Assembly (NCBI RefSeq): GCF_018129985.1
Contig: NZ_JAFCKT010000008.1
Location: 62,001 to 126,000, forward strand
Length of the DNA stretch: 64,000 bases
From: Bradyrhizobium sp. SZCCT0148
Lineage (GTDB): Bacteria; Pseudomonadota; Alphaproteobacteria; Rhizobiales; Xanthobacteraceae
Reading direction: 5' to 3'
The stretch's first letter is position 1. Each line of letters starts with the position of its first letter. Below the pieces are notes generated by a model. The model searched no databases, was not told the DNA's origin, and saw nothing but the letters and a program-made list of their open reading frames with translations. Below, piece by piece: positions 7,828 to 16,743 of the stretch. Both the position numbers and the translations under genes were made by a program.

Positions 7828-8712
7828 CTAGCTCAACGTCCCCGCATGCACCCACCAGCCGGGATGATCGCGCCGGATGTTTTCGGCCGCGGCATGCGCA
7901 TCGGCGGGCGAGCCGAAGATTGCGAAGCACGTCGCGCCCGAGCCGGACATGCGCGCGAGCTTGACGCCGGCCGAGGAGCGCAAGGCTTCCAGCACCTCGC
8001 CGATCACGGGTTCGATGCGCAGCGCAGGCGCTTCGAGATCGTTGGGGACACGTTCGAGAACCTCGACCCAATCGACGATCGACCCGCCCTCCTCCGGCCA
8101 GGCCGGAGCCCGGAGGACCGAAGTGGCGCCGACCAGGAGCTCGCCGTTGCGCAGGCCAAGCTCCTGGAACACGTCCTTGGTGGCCACAGGCACGCGCGGA
8201 TTGACCATCACGCATGGCATGGTCGGCAGTGCGAGCGGCAGCAGCTGCTCGCCGACGCCGGTCATGTCGCAGGCGCGCGAGAGCAGGCACACCGGCACGT
8301 CGGCGCCGGTCGCGAGCGCGACCTTCTGCAGGCGCGGATCGTCGAGCGACAGATTGTTGAGACGCGCCAGGAGCCGCAGCGCCGCTGCGGCATCAGCCGA
8401 GCCGCCGCCGATGCCGGCGGCAACCGGCAGCACCTTGTCGAGCGCGAAGGCGCCGAGCTTCAGGTTCGGCACTGCGTCAGTCAGCAGCTTGGCCGCCTTG
8501 ACGACGAGATTGTCCGCGGTATCGCCGCAAGCCGCGGCGAGCGGTCCGGTGGTGGTGAGCTTCAGCTCGCCGCCCGGCTCAAGCGTCAGCCGGTCGGCGC
8601 AATCGGCAAACGCGACCACGCTTTCGAGATCATGATAGCCGTCGGCACGGCGGCCGACGACGCGAAGGCTCAGGTTGACCTTCGCCCGTCCTTCTTCAAT
8701 CAACGCCGGCAT
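7828..8712 (-). CDS. ispE: 4-diphosphocytidyl-2-C-methyl-D-erythritol kinase
   Basis: A 294-residue GHMP-family kinase. AKVNLSLRVVGRRADGYHDL at the N-terminus is the IspE signature, and PVAAGIGGGSADAAAAL is the glycine-rich ATP-binding loop; KLARMSGSGATCFAIF is the C-terminal GHMP motif. It phosphorylates CDP-methylerythritol in the non-mevalonate isoprenoid pathway, which supplies IPP to the polyprenyl synthase encoded at 4105. It lies 29 bp downstream of the TPR protein gene on the same strand and is probably co-transcribed with it. Length is normal. Confidence 0.95.
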   Translation of the reverse strand: MPALIEEGRAKVNLSLRVVGRRADGYHDLESVVAFADCADRLTLEPGGELKLTTTGPLAAACGDTADNLVVKAAKLLTDAVPNLKLGAFALDKVLPVAAGIGGGSADAAAALRLLARLNNLSLDDPRLQKVALATGADVPVCLLSRACDMTGVGEQLLPLALPTMPCVMVNPRVPVATKDVFQELGLRNGELLVGATSVLRAPAWPEEGGSIVDWVEVLERVPNDLEAPALRIEPVIGEVLEALRSSAGVKLARMSGSGATCFAIFGSPADAHAAAENIRRDHPGWWVHAGTLS

Positions 8713-8741
8713 CGGCGATCAGCCCCCAGAACTCACTCAGA

Positions 8742-10535
8742 TCAGCCGCCCTTGCCGTCGTCTTTCTTCTTGTCCGCCTGTGCAGCCGAAGGGTTCGAAT
8801 CCTCGGTGAGACCGTTGGCGATCTTGGCTTCGATCTTCGGCAACTCCTCCGGCTCGGGCTTGAGATCGCGAGCGTGCGCCCACTGGAATTTGGCTTCCAA
8901 CGTGCGGCCGACCCGCCAATAGGCATCGCCGAGATGGTCGTTGATGGTCGGATCCTCGGGCTTGAGGTCGATGGCGCGCTCGAGGTTCTTCACCGCTTCT
9001 TCGTAGTTGCCGATGCGATAATAGGCCCAGCCGAGCGAGTCGACGATGTAGCCGTCGTCGGGACGCTGCTCGACGGCGCGCTTGATCATCTTCATGCCTT
9101 CGTCGAGGTTGATCCCCTGGTCGATCCAGGAATAGCCGAGATAGTTGAGGACGTGCGGCTGGTCGGGCTGCAGTTCGAGCGCCTTCTTCATGTCGGCCTC
9201 GGCCTTGGCCCACTGCTTGGAGCGCTCCTCGCAGATACCACGATAGTAGTACCAGACGCTGTTGGCCTTATCGTTGCCCGGTGTCAGCGCGTCGATGCCT
9301 TGCGAATAGGTCGCGCCGCAGTCGCCGAACTTCTTGCGGCCGCGCTCGATATTGCCGAGCGCCATGATCGCTTCGAGGTCCTTGGCATCCTCCGATGTAA
9401 CGCCCTTGAGGATCTTGATCGCCTCCTCGGTGCGGTCGGCGGAATCCAGATCGATGGCAAGCTGGATCTGCGCGTTGCGCTTGAGCGGCGAGCTCGCCGG
9501 CACGCGCTCGTAGACCTTGATCGCCATCTGCGGCCGCTTCACCGACTCGTAGAGATCGGCGAGCGAGAGCAGCGCCAGCGGATGGGTCGGCTGGAGGTAA
9601 AGCGAGAGCTGGAGATAGACCAGTGCCAAGTCCTCGCCGCCGCGACGGGTCAGCGTGGCGCCGATGCCGTAGAGCGCTTCAGCGGCGCCGGCCTGAGCGG
9701 AATCGACCAGCGGCGGCATTTTCTTGCCGGCCTTGGTCTCGCGCAGGCCTTCCTGGATCAGCGGATGGCGCGCGAGCTTCTTGTCGAACGCCTGGTAGAC
9801 GGTGGTGGCGGCGGCCGAATCCTTGTTGCGCGACAGCCAGCGCGCATAGGCCTCGGTCACGCGCAGCATGGAATCGTCGAGCTTGTAGGCGCGCTCGAAA
9901 CGGGTGCCGGCGTCCTTCTCCTTGCCCGCGAGTTCGAGGATCATGCCGGCGTGAAGGTCCTTGAACAGCGGGTACCATTCGGGACCTGCCAGCTTGTCGA
10001 TGGTGGCGACACCACCCTTGGCGTCGCCCGCGCCATAGGCGGCCCAACCCGACAGCAGCGTTGCGACGAGATCGGTGATCGGACCGCGGATCGACTGGTT
10101 GATGTTGGTCTGCGCGGCCGCGTATTTCTTCACCTTGAGATCATGCACACCGACCACGAGACGCGCGACGCGATTGGTCTTGTCGATGGTGAGGATGCGC
10201 TCGGCGAGCTTGACCGCTTCGTCGATGTCGCCGTCGGCGACCGAGGAGATGAACGCGCGGTCGAGCAGCTCGTTGTTCTTGGGATCCGTGCGCAGCGCCG
10301 AACGGTAGAAGGCGGCGGCGGAAGCCGCGTCGCGCTCGACGCTGGCGTGGCGGGCGGCGAGATAGCTGCCGGCGGTGGTGAGCGACTTCAGATCATTTCG
10401 GGTCGGAAATTGCGCCGCCGTGTCGGACGGATGATCCGGCGTCTGCGCCAGGACCCTGCCCGGGACGGTCGCGAGCGCTGTGCCCATGAGGGCGATGGCG
10501 GCAACAGTCCAGCGGTTGAAACGATTTGAAAACAT
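8742..10535 (-). CDS. exported tetratricopeptide-repeat protein
   Basis: A 597-residue protein with an N-terminal signal peptide (MFSNRFNRWTVAAIALMGTA, cleavage probably after VLAQ) and many TPR units, for example the run around DPKNNELLDRAFISSVADGD and the C-terminal set LELQPDQPHVLNYLGYSWID, QRPDDGYIVDSLGWAYYRIG and DLKPEDPTINDHLGDAYWRV. TPR arrays mediate protein-protein contacts; this one should act in the periplasm or at the outer membrane. A longer frame reaches 10778, but ATG at 10535 with AAGGCGAG upstream creates the signal peptide and is preferred. The C-terminus is lysine/aspartate rich. It precedes ispE by 29 bp. No enzymatic domain is seen. Confidence 0.85.
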   Translation of the reverse strand: MFSNRFNRWTVAAIALMGTALATVPGRVLAQTPDHPSDTAAQFPTRNDLKSLTTAGSYLAARHASVERDAASAAAFYRSALRTDPKNNELLDRAFISSVADGDIDEAVKLAERILTIDKTNRVARLVVGVHDLKVKKYAAAQTNINQSIRGPITDLVATLLSGWAAYGAGDAKGGVATIDKLAGPEWYPLFKDLHAGMILELAGKEKDAGTRFERAYKLDDSMLRVTEAYARWLSRNKDSAAATTVYQAFDKKLARHPLIQEGLRETKAGKKMPPLVDSAQAGAAEALYGIGATLTRRGGEDLALVYLQLSLYLQPTHPLALLSLADLYESVKRPQMAIKVYERVPASSPLKRNAQIQLAIDLDSADRTEEAIKILKGVTSEDAKDLEAIMALGNIERGRKKFGDCGATYSQGIDALTPGNDKANSVWYYYRGICEERSKQWAKAEADMKKALELQPDQPHVLNYLGYSWIDQGINLDEGMKMIKRAVEQRPDDGYIVDSLGWAYYRIGNYEEAVKNLERAIDLKPEDPTINDHLGDAYWRVGRTLEAKFQWAHARDLKPEPEELPKIEAKIANGLTEDSNPSAAQADKKKDDGKGG

Positions 10536-10831
10536 CAGGGCTCGCCTTGAGTTGGTAGTGCCTGGGTTTGCAGCAGAGGGCCGTATCGCATGCGAACGCG
10601 CCCGGTGGCATCGCGACCCGGAACCGTCGGGCCGACAATGCCGCTTTTGGCGCTCCGCCGCAAGGATTCGGGCCGGACGATCCCCTCCGCACGCCTTAAA
10701 TCGGCCAAGAGCTGTCCCAAGACGCTGCCAGTATGGCCTTATCGTGGCCGCGACCGGTGGCCGCAGCCCGGTCCTCACGCGAACGTGCGTCGGATCACGC
10801 TCGCGATCAGATCCGCTTGCTTGGCCGGCTC
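10536..10831. other. intergenic gap between TPR and ETF-QO genes
   Basis: Nearly 300 bp between two minus-strand genes. I see no convincing gene, RNA or repeat here. It should contain the promoter for the TPR-ispE pair and the 3' end signals of the ETF-QO message. Confidence 0.5.
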
Positions 10832-12493
10832 TTACATCGCCTCATAGTTCGGGCCGCCGCCGCCCTCGGGAGGAACCCAGGTGATGTTACCGTTGGGATC
10901 CTTCACGTCGCAGGTTTTGCAGTGGACGCAATTCTGGGCGTTGATCTGGAAGCGCGGGCCGGTGCCCTCCTCGACCCATTCGTAGACGCCGGCCGGGCAA
11001 TAGCGATTCGAAGGACCGGCATACACGTCGTGCTCGGAGGTCTTCTGCAGGTTCATGTCGGTGACCTTGAGATGGACCGGCTGGTCCTCCTCATGGTTGG
11101 TGTTGGACATGAACACCGAGGACAGCTTGTCGAACGAAATCTTGCCGTCCGGCTTCGGGTAGTTCTTGGGCGCGTGGCTCTTGGCCGGATCGAGCGTGGC
11201 GCGATCGGGCTTGGCGTGCGCCTGGGTGCCGAACAGCGAGCCGCCGAACAATGTGTTGCACCACATGTCGATGCCGCCCAGCGCAACGCCCAGCACCGTG
11301 CCGAACTTCGACCACAGCGGCTTGACGTTGCGGACCAGGAACAGATCCTTGCCGACCGACGACGAGCGCCACGCATTCTCGTATTCGACCAGTTCATCAT
11401 TGGCGCGATTGGCCGCGAGCGCCGCCGCGGCATGTTCGGCCGCGAGCATGCCGGTGCCCATCGCATTGTGCACGCCCTTGATGCGCGGCACGTTGACGAA
11501 GCCAGCCGCGCAGCCGATCAGCGCGCCGCCGGGGAAGCTCAGCCTCGGCACCGACTGATAGCCGCCTTCGGTGATGGCGCGCGCGCCATAGGCCAGGCGC
11601 TTGGCGCCTTCAAAGGTGCCGCGGATCGAAGGATGGGTTTTGAAACGCTGGAACTCGTCGAACGGCGACAGATAGGGATCGTCGTAGTTCAGATGCACGA
11701 CGAACCCGACAGCCACGAGATTGTCGTCGTAATGATAGAGGAACGAGCCGCCTCCGGTCTTCAGATCGAGCGGCCAGCCGAAGGAATGCTGGATCATGCC
11801 CTTCTGGTGCTTGGCGGGATCGATCTGCCAGACTTCCTTGAGGCCGATGCCGAACTTCGGCGGCTCGCTCTTGGAGTCCAATGCGAACTTGGCGATGAGC
11901 TGCTTGGTCAGGCTGCCGCGAGCGCCTTCGGCGAACAGCGTGTACTTGCCGAGCAACTCCATGCCCCGGGTGAAGGAGTCCTTCGGCTTGCCGTCCCGGC
12001 CGATGCCCATGTCGCCCGTGGCAATGCCCTTGACGTTGCCGGCGTCATCATAGAGCACCTCGGCCGCAGCAAAGCCCGGATAGATTTCGACGCCGAGCGC
12101 TTCGGCCTTGCGCGCCAGCCAGCGGCAGACATTGCCGAGCGAGCCGATGTAGCAATGATGATTGTCCATCAGCGGCGGCATCATGAAGCCCGGCAGCTTG
12201 ATCGCGCCGCCGGCCGTCATCCAATAGAAGCGATCGTCCTTCACCTGGGTTTTCAGCGGGCAGTCGGCATCCTCGCGCCAGTCGGGCACGAGCTTGTCGA
12301 GCCCGGCAGGATCGATCACCGCGCCGGAGAGAATGTGCGCACCGACCTCGGAGCCCTTCTCCACCACGACGACGTTGAGATCGGCATTGAGCTGCTTCAG
12401 CCGGATCGCGGCCGACAGGCCGGAGGGACCGGCGCCGACGATGACGACGTCGAATTCCATGGATTCGCGCGGGGGAAGTTCTTCGATGCTCAT
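10832..12493 (-). CDS. electron-transfer flavoprotein-ubiquinone oxidoreductase
   Basis: A 553-residue flavo-iron-sulfur protein. The FAD-binding Rossmann motif VVIVGAGPSGLSAAIRL is near the N-terminus, a second FAD contact GCAAGFVNVPRIKG is in the middle, and the C-terminal NAQNCVHCKTCDVKDP holds cysteines of the single [4Fe-4S] cluster. It takes electrons from ETF (fed by acyl-CoA dehydrogenases) and reduces ubiquinone at the inner membrane. Start at 12493 gives MSIEELPPRESMEFDV, normal for the family. It is divergent from the uracil-DNA glycosylase gene. FixC is a paralog, but the length and C-terminal ferredoxin-like domain favour ETF-QO. Confidence 0.94.
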   Translation of the reverse strand: MSIEELPPRESMEFDVVIVGAGPSGLSAAIRLKQLNADLNVVVVEKGSEVGAHILSGAVIDPAGLDKLVPDWREDADCPLKTQVKDDRFYWMTAGGAIKLPGFMMPPLMDNHHCYIGSLGNVCRWLARKAEALGVEIYPGFAAAEVLYDDAGNVKGIATGDMGIGRDGKPKDSFTRGMELLGKYTLFAEGARGSLTKQLIAKFALDSKSEPPKFGIGLKEVWQIDPAKHQKGMIQHSFGWPLDLKTGGGSFLYHYDDNLVAVGFVVHLNYDDPYLSPFDEFQRFKTHPSIRGTFEGAKRLAYGARAITEGGYQSVPRLSFPGGALIGCAAGFVNVPRIKGVHNAMGTGMLAAEHAAAALAANRANDELVEYENAWRSSSVGKDLFLVRNVKPLWSKFGTVLGVALGGIDMWCNTLFGGSLFGTQAHAKPDRATLDPAKSHAPKNYPKPDGKISFDKLSSVFMSNTNHEEDQPVHLKVTDMNLQKTSEHDVYAGPSNRYCPAGVYEWVEEGTGPRFQINAQNCVHCKTCDVKDPNGNITWVPPEGGGGPNYEAM

Positions 12494-12630
12494 CTGATCT
12501 CAGCCCTTGAGACGGTTCCTTGGTCGTTTGCGCCCCCTTGTTTCCGATTTTTCCGGGTAGGACAACAGCGGAAATGCGTTCCGCTGGGATGCAAGGCAGC
12601 CTAAGATGAACTAATAGTCTAACTTCCCAA

Positions 12631-13446
12631 ATGATCCCCGAGCCCGCACCCACCGTCCGAGAGCTTCTTGCCTTCTATCTGGAGGCCGGGGTTGATTGCG
12701 CGCTCGCGGAGGAACCGATCGACCGCCTGGCGGAATTGGACGCCCCGCCGCCGGCTCCGCGCGTGGCGCCTCCGGTCGAAGCGCCCCGCCCTGTCGCCGC
12801 CCCCGCGCCCCTGCGCGGCGAGGCCGCACCGGCCCCCGACATCGCGATCGCCTCCGCCCGCGAGGCCGCGCGCACGGCGCCGACCTTGGAAGCGCTGCGC
12901 GAACTGCTGCAAAGCTTCGAGGGCTGCGCGCTGAAGCACACCGCGACGCGGCTGGTGTTCGCCGACGGCAATCCGCAGGCGCGCATCATGTTCGTCGGCG
13001 AAGCGCCGGGCCGCGACGAAGACATCGAGGGACTGCCCTTCGTCGGACGCAGCGGCAAGCTGCTCGATCTGATGATGGGAGCCATCGGCCTCAACCGCAG
13101 CACGGCCTACATCGCCAACGTGATTCCCTGGCGGCCGCCCGGCAACCGCACGCCGACGCCACAGGAGACGCAGATCTGCCTGCCCTTCATCCAGCGCCAG
13201 ATCGAGCTGGTGAATCCCGACGTGCTGGTGACGCTCGGCAATCCCTCGACGCAGACGCTGCTGTCGACGCGCGAGGGCATCATGCGCACGCGCGGGCGCT
13301 GGTTCGACTACGACGCCGGCGGGCGCACCATCCGCGCGCTGCCGACGTTCCATCCAGCCTATCTGTTGCGCTCGCCGTCGTACAAACGACTGGCCTGGCA
13401 GGATCTGCGCGCGATCGCCAAGGTGCTGGCGCAAGGCGCGGCATAG
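12631..13446 (+). CDS. family-4-like uracil-DNA glycosylase
   Basis: A 271-residue protein. Residues 1-85 are an alanine/proline-rich extension; the glycosylase domain follows. Motif 1 FVGEAPGRDEDIEGLPFVGR (121-140) activates water and HPAYLL (241-246) is motif 2, both family 4/5 style. Family 4 enzymes bind [4Fe-4S] through four cysteines; here positions expected to be Cys appear as F96, C99, W167 (in NVIPWRPPGNR) and C183, so only two remain. It removes uracil from DNA in base-excision repair. Activity is likely because the catalytic motifs are intact, but the cluster may be absent. It is divergent from the ETF-QO gene. Confidence 0.88.
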   Translation: MIPEPAPTVRELLAFYLEAGVDCALAEEPIDRLAELDAPPPAPRVAPPVEAPRPVAAPAPLRGEAAPAPDIAIASAREAARTAPTLEALRELLQSFEGCALKHTATRLVFADGNPQARIMFVGEAPGRDEDIEGLPFVGRSGKLLDLMMGAIGLNRSTAYIANVIPWRPPGNRTPTPQETQICLPFIQRQIELVNPDVLVTLGNPSTQTLLSTREGIMRTRGRWFDYDAGGRTIRALPTFHPAYLLRSPSYKRLAWQDLRAIAKVLAQGAA

Positions 13447-13459
13447 CACCATGGGTGGC

Positions 13460-13564
13460 GTCATTCCGGGGCTCGCGAAGCGAGAGCCCGGAATTCATTC
13501 ATCCACCAACTCTGCTGTTCGTTGGAATTCCGGGCTCGCGCCTGACGGCGCGCCCCGGAATGAC
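13460..13564. repeat. dispersed palindromic element, family B copy 1
   Basis: A 105 bp unit starting gtcattccggggctcgcg and ending gcgccccggaatgac, with internal arms gaagcgagagcccggaattc and gaattccgggctcgcgcctg. The ends are perfect mirror complements, so the whole unit folds into a long hairpin. Three more copies occur at 28038, 51638 and 56576. It separates two convergent genes and may help terminate both, which is an inference. Confidence 0.85.
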
Positions 13565-13567
13565 GAG

Positions 13568-15076
13568 CTACGTCCCCTTCGGCCGCACGATGGCCCAGCC
13601 GACGCGCAGCAGCTGCTGGCGACCGGTCACCAGCCATTCGAAGGCGCGCGGCACTTCCGGCACGATGCCGGGAAAGCGCTTGAGGATGTCCGGCGGGGGC
13701 GTGCCGGCAGTATCGGAGGCGCGCCAGACCACGACGCCGCCTGTCTCGGCAAATTTCGTCTGGTTCATCCACGGCGTGCGCGCGGGGTCGGCATCGATGA
13801 AGAGATGCGGCCGGCCGGAATGCAGCGTGATCAGGCTGGCCAGCTGCGTCTCGCCGGCGACCGCGCGCAGGCGATGGTTCGTGCGACGGGCAAAGCTCTC
13901 GTCGAAGAAATCCGAGATCGCGCGCGCGGGCATCGAGGTCGCGATTTCGCCGGTGCCGGTCCAGGGCATCAACAGCACGGCGAGCACGACGCCCACGGCC
14001 GGCGCGACGACGGCGGCAGCCCACACCATGCGCAGCATGCGCGCGCGGCGCATCGCAATGAGGTCGCCGGCCGCGACGACCACGGCAAGCCCGGACAGGA
14101 CCAGCAAGACACCGGCTCCGCCGACGACGGAGTCGAGCCCGAGCAGGCCGGAGATCAGCAGCGCGCCCAGCGCAGGCGCCAGCGCGAAGAAATAGACGAA
14201 GTTGCGCGCGAGCGGTTCGACCGGCGGCCGATAGATGATCGGCGGCTCCTCGCCCTTGCTGGCGAACAGGCCGGAGTTGAGGAAGGTCAGCGCGGGAATC
14301 GCGGCGGCACCGAGCACCAGGCCGGCGAGCAGCCAGGCCGCATGCAGAGCCCGGGCCTGCAGCTCCGCGACTTGCGGCAGGGCCGGCATCACCAGCGTCT
14401 CGGCGCGTATCAGCCAGACCGCATAGGGCAGCGCCAGCACCGCGACGACGATCAGCGCGAACAACGGATCGAGCGCGCACAGCGTCCGGCGGCCGCCGGC
14501 GGTTGACACCGCAAAAATGACGAGCAGCAGCAGCAGGAAAATGGCCGCGGGCGTCGTCAACAGCAACAGGCCGGCCTCGATCGACCAGGCGAACCAGGCA
14601 TTACCGCGACGCTGGCCGATGATCTGCCAGGAGTGAAGCAGCAGCAGCGCCCAGAGCGGCCGGGCCAGGACGAGGGGGCCGAAGTCGAGCGCCGAGGAGG
14701 AGAAGGCGAGCACCGTCATCGTCAAGAGCACGGCGAGTACCGCCTGCTGCGAGCCGACCACGGCACGGGACAGGTAGTAGAGCGTGATGAAGGTCGCGAT
14801 CTCGCAGAGCTCGGCCAGCACATAGACGCCGAACATGTGGCCACCGGCGGCGCGATAGGCGATGTCGGCGAGCCAGACCGGTAAGGGTGGGCCGAGATCG
14901 GTGCCGACCTGGTATTCGCGTCCGAAAGCCAGCAGCGTCGCGAGGCTGCCGGGCGGGCTGCGGTAGAACACCAGCGCGACGAACAGCCACATCCCGGCCT
15001 GTAGCAGCACGGCGATCCAGACGATCAGCCGCGGCCGGGCGCGAATGAGCTCGATGACCAGGGAGGTAAACCGCAT
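13568..15076 (-). CDS. polytopic inner-membrane protein, glycosyltransferase-39-like topology
   Basis: About 502 residues with 10 or more hydrophobic helices beginning at IVWIAVLLQAGMWLFVALVF. The layout (N-terminal helix, polar loop with GREYQVGTDLGPPLPVWLAD, many helices, C-terminal soluble domain) resembles PMT/ArnT-type membrane glycosyltransferases, which use polyprenyl-linked sugars, but I see no decisive catalytic motif beyond acidic residues in the first loop. The frame opens at 15214; ATG at 15076 (MRFTSLVIELIRARPR) with upstream positive-inside topology is the likelier start. The stop lies four bases from a family B repeat. Function unassigned. Confidence 0.7.
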   Translation of the reverse strand: MRFTSLVIELIRARPRLIVWIAVLLQAGMWLFVALVFYRSPPGSLATLLAFGREYQVGTDLGPPLPVWLADIAYRAAGGHMFGVYVLAELCEIATFITLYYLSRAVVGSQQAVLAVLLTMTVLAFSSSALDFGPLVLARPLWALLLLHSWQIIGQRRGNAWFAWSIEAGLLLLTTPAAIFLLLLLVIFAVSTAGGRRTLCALDPLFALIVVAVLALPYAVWLIRAETLVMPALPQVAELQARALHAAWLLAGLVLGAAAIPALTFLNSGLFASKGEEPPIIYRPPVEPLARNFVYFFALAPALGALLISGLLGLDSVVGGAGVLLVLSGLAVVVAAGDLIAMRRARMLRMVWAAAVVAPAVGVVLAVLLMPWTGTGEIATSMPARAISDFFDESFARRTNHRLRAVAGETQLASLITLHSGRPHLFIDADPARTPWMNQTKFAETGGVVVWRASDTAGTPPPDILKRFPGIVPEVPRAFEWLVTGRQQLLRVGWAIVRPKGT

Positions 15077-15222
15077 GCAACGCCCGAAAGATGCAGCCAA
15101 CCCGTCAGCCGGCCCTATTCGCTCACGACTGTTTTGATAGAGGGCGTTGCGCGTCGTGGCAACTTTGGTCTCCTCCCTGTCCCCGATCTTACGGGGAGCC
15201 ACAGAGGCACGCACGACAGATC

Positions 15223-15306
15223 GTCATGGCCGGGCTTGACCCGGCCATCTACGTCTTTCTCTCGGCTCCACAAGACGTGGATGCCCGGGACAAGCCCGGG
15301 CATGAC
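15223..15306. repeat. dispersed palindromic element, family A copy 2
   Basis: An 84 bp element, gtcatggccgggcttgaccc through ggccatctacg to gatgcccgggacaagcccgg and gcatgac. Both ends are inverted repeats. It is the better preserved of the two family A copies; the other is at 1475-1558. A lone left arm of the same sort, gtcatggccgcgctcctcgc, is seen at 41936. Confidence 0.8.
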
Positions 15307-15331
15307 CATGTCGAAGCAGTCGTACTAGACC

Positions 15332-16192
15332 CTAAAGCCCTGCGGATGCGTCGACCTCGACGCTCGCTTCCACCTGCATCTGGACCGCGGTGCCCCCAAA
15401 CAAATCCTGCACCGGCTCGACCGTCCACGGCATGTGCTTGGCACGCGCCGCCGCGACCGGAGCGAAGAAGCGGCGGTGGTGGACGGTGGGGCCAAGGCGG
15501 TTCAGCGCATCGAGGTGCTCGGGGACGCCGTAGCCCTTGTGCTGCTCGAAGCCGTAGCCCGGGCAGTCCTGTGCCAGCGCGCACATCAAGCGGTCGCGCG
15601 TGACCTTGGCGACGATGGAGGCCGCGGCGATCGACAGCACGATGCCGTCGCCGCCGATCACGGCTTCGCAGTCGCAAGGCGTGTCGAGCCGGTCGCGGCC
15701 GTCGACGAAGACGTGCCTCGGCGCCTCCGGCAGAGCCACGACCGCGCGCTTCAGCGCCCAGAGCGAGGCCCGCAAAATGTTGTCGCGATCGATCCGCGAG
15801 GGCGATGCGACGGCGACCGAGACCTGGGCCGTGGCGCAGATTTTGTCGAACAGTCTTTCGCGCTCCTCCGCGGTCAGACGCTTGGAATCGTCGATGCCGC
15901 GCGGGATCCGGTCGGGGTCGAGAATCACTGCCGCAGCCACCACGGGCCCGGCGAGCGGCCCGCGGCCGGCTTCGTCGCAGCCGGCGACCGGCCAGACGCC
16001 GCGCTTGATCAGCGCGCGCTCGCGGCGGAAGCTCGGGGAAGCGATCGCGATGATACCTTTCTTGCCCGCGCTCTTGCCGGCCGACACTTTGGGCGCAGGC
16101 GCTTTGCCGGCCCTGGCGGGTGCTGCTTTCTTCGCAGCGTCCTTGTTTGGCGCGTCTTTGGCCGGTGTCTTGGCGGTCTTGTCCCGAATCAT
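15332..16192 (-). CDS. rnhB: ribonuclease HII
   Basis: A 286-residue RNase HII that cuts RNA in RNA-DNA hybrids and starts removal of single ribonucleotides from DNA. The catalytic block GCDEAGRGPLAGPVVAAAVI gives the first two acidic residues; DDSKRLTAEERERLF and HVFVDGRDRLD follow, and SIVAKVTRDRLMCALA completes the fold. The first ~55 residues are a lysine/alanine-rich extension (KTAKTPAKDAPNKDAAKKAA) not present in compact enzymes; it may help bind nucleic acid. The frame extends to 16228, but the ATG at 16192 is adequate. Followed on the same strand by no close partner. Confidence 0.95.
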   Translation of the reverse strand: MIRDKTAKTPAKDAPNKDAAKKAAPARAGKAPAPKVSAGKSAGKKGIIAIASPSFRRERALIKRGVWPVAGCDEAGRGPLAGPVVAAAVILDPDRIPRGIDDSKRLTAEERERLFDKICATAQVSVAVASPSRIDRDNILRASLWALKRAVVALPEAPRHVFVDGRDRLDTPCDCEAVIGGDGIVLSIAAASIVAKVTRDRLMCALAQDCPGYGFEQHKGYGVPEHLDALNRLGPTVHHRRFFAPVAAARAKHMPWTVEPVQDLFGGTAVQMQVEASVEVDASAGL

Positions 16193-16265
16193 GGCCGCGA
16201 TCGTGCGCAAGCGGTCCGGCCGGCGCAACCGGGAACCCCTCGCAATTCCCGCAATTCAGCCTGCC

Positions 16266-16721
16266 CTACTCCGCCAGATGGACACGCCGGTCGTTGCCGA
16301 CCTCGATACCGGGTGCAACGACGACCTCCCAGGGATGGCCATCGGGGTCGGTGAAATAACCGGAATAACCGCCGTAATCGGTCTCGTGCGCGGCCTTTGC
16401 CAGTTTCGCCCCCTTGCTGAGGGCGAAGGCCAGCACGGCATCCACCTCTTCAAGCGTGGCGCAGTTCCAGGCGAGCGTCATACCCCGGAAGGCCACCGTC
16501 CTTGGACCGTCCGGCAGCTGGGCGTCGGCCGCAAGCTGATCCCAAGGATACAGCGCCAGCACCGGACCGCCGGTATCGTAGAACGCCACCGCCTCGCCGG
16601 TCGCCTTCAGCCGGCGTGAAAAGCCGAGGGCATCGTAAAACGCAATGCTGGCGCGGATATCGCTGACGCCGAGCGTGATGACGGTCAGCCGCGGCACCGG
16701 GCCCTGCAATGGCCTGCTCAT
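16266..16721 (-). CDS. VOC (glyoxalase/bleomycin-resistance) family protein
   Basis: A 151-residue protein of the vicinal-oxygen-chelate fold: LTVITLGVSDIRASIAFYDA starts the first beta-alpha-beta-beta-beta unit and GYSGYFTDPDGHPWEVVVAP ends the second. Members are metal-dependent lyases, dioxygenases or resistance proteins; the exact reaction cannot be told. The ATG at 16721 (MSRPLQGPVPRL) is preferred over the longer frame from 16787, which would overlap the radical SAM gene end. It follows the radical SAM gene by about 22 bases on the same strand and may be co-transcribed. Confidence 0.8.
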   Translation of the reverse strand: MSRPLQGPVPRLTVITLGVSDIRASIAFYDALGFSRRLKATGEAVAFYDTGGPVLALYPWDQLAADAQLPDGPRTVAFRGMTLAWNCATLEEVDAVLAFALSKGAKLAKAAHETDYGGYSGYFTDPDGHPWEVVVAPGIEVGNDRRVHLAE

Positions 16722-16743
16722 GCGACGCCTCTTCCACTTCCGC

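Noticed and set aside
8780..8805. String gggttcgaatcctc resembling a tRNA T-arm
   Set aside because: It lies inside the TPR protein reading frame (encoding NPSAAQ on the minus strand), and no acceptor or anticodon stem flanks it.
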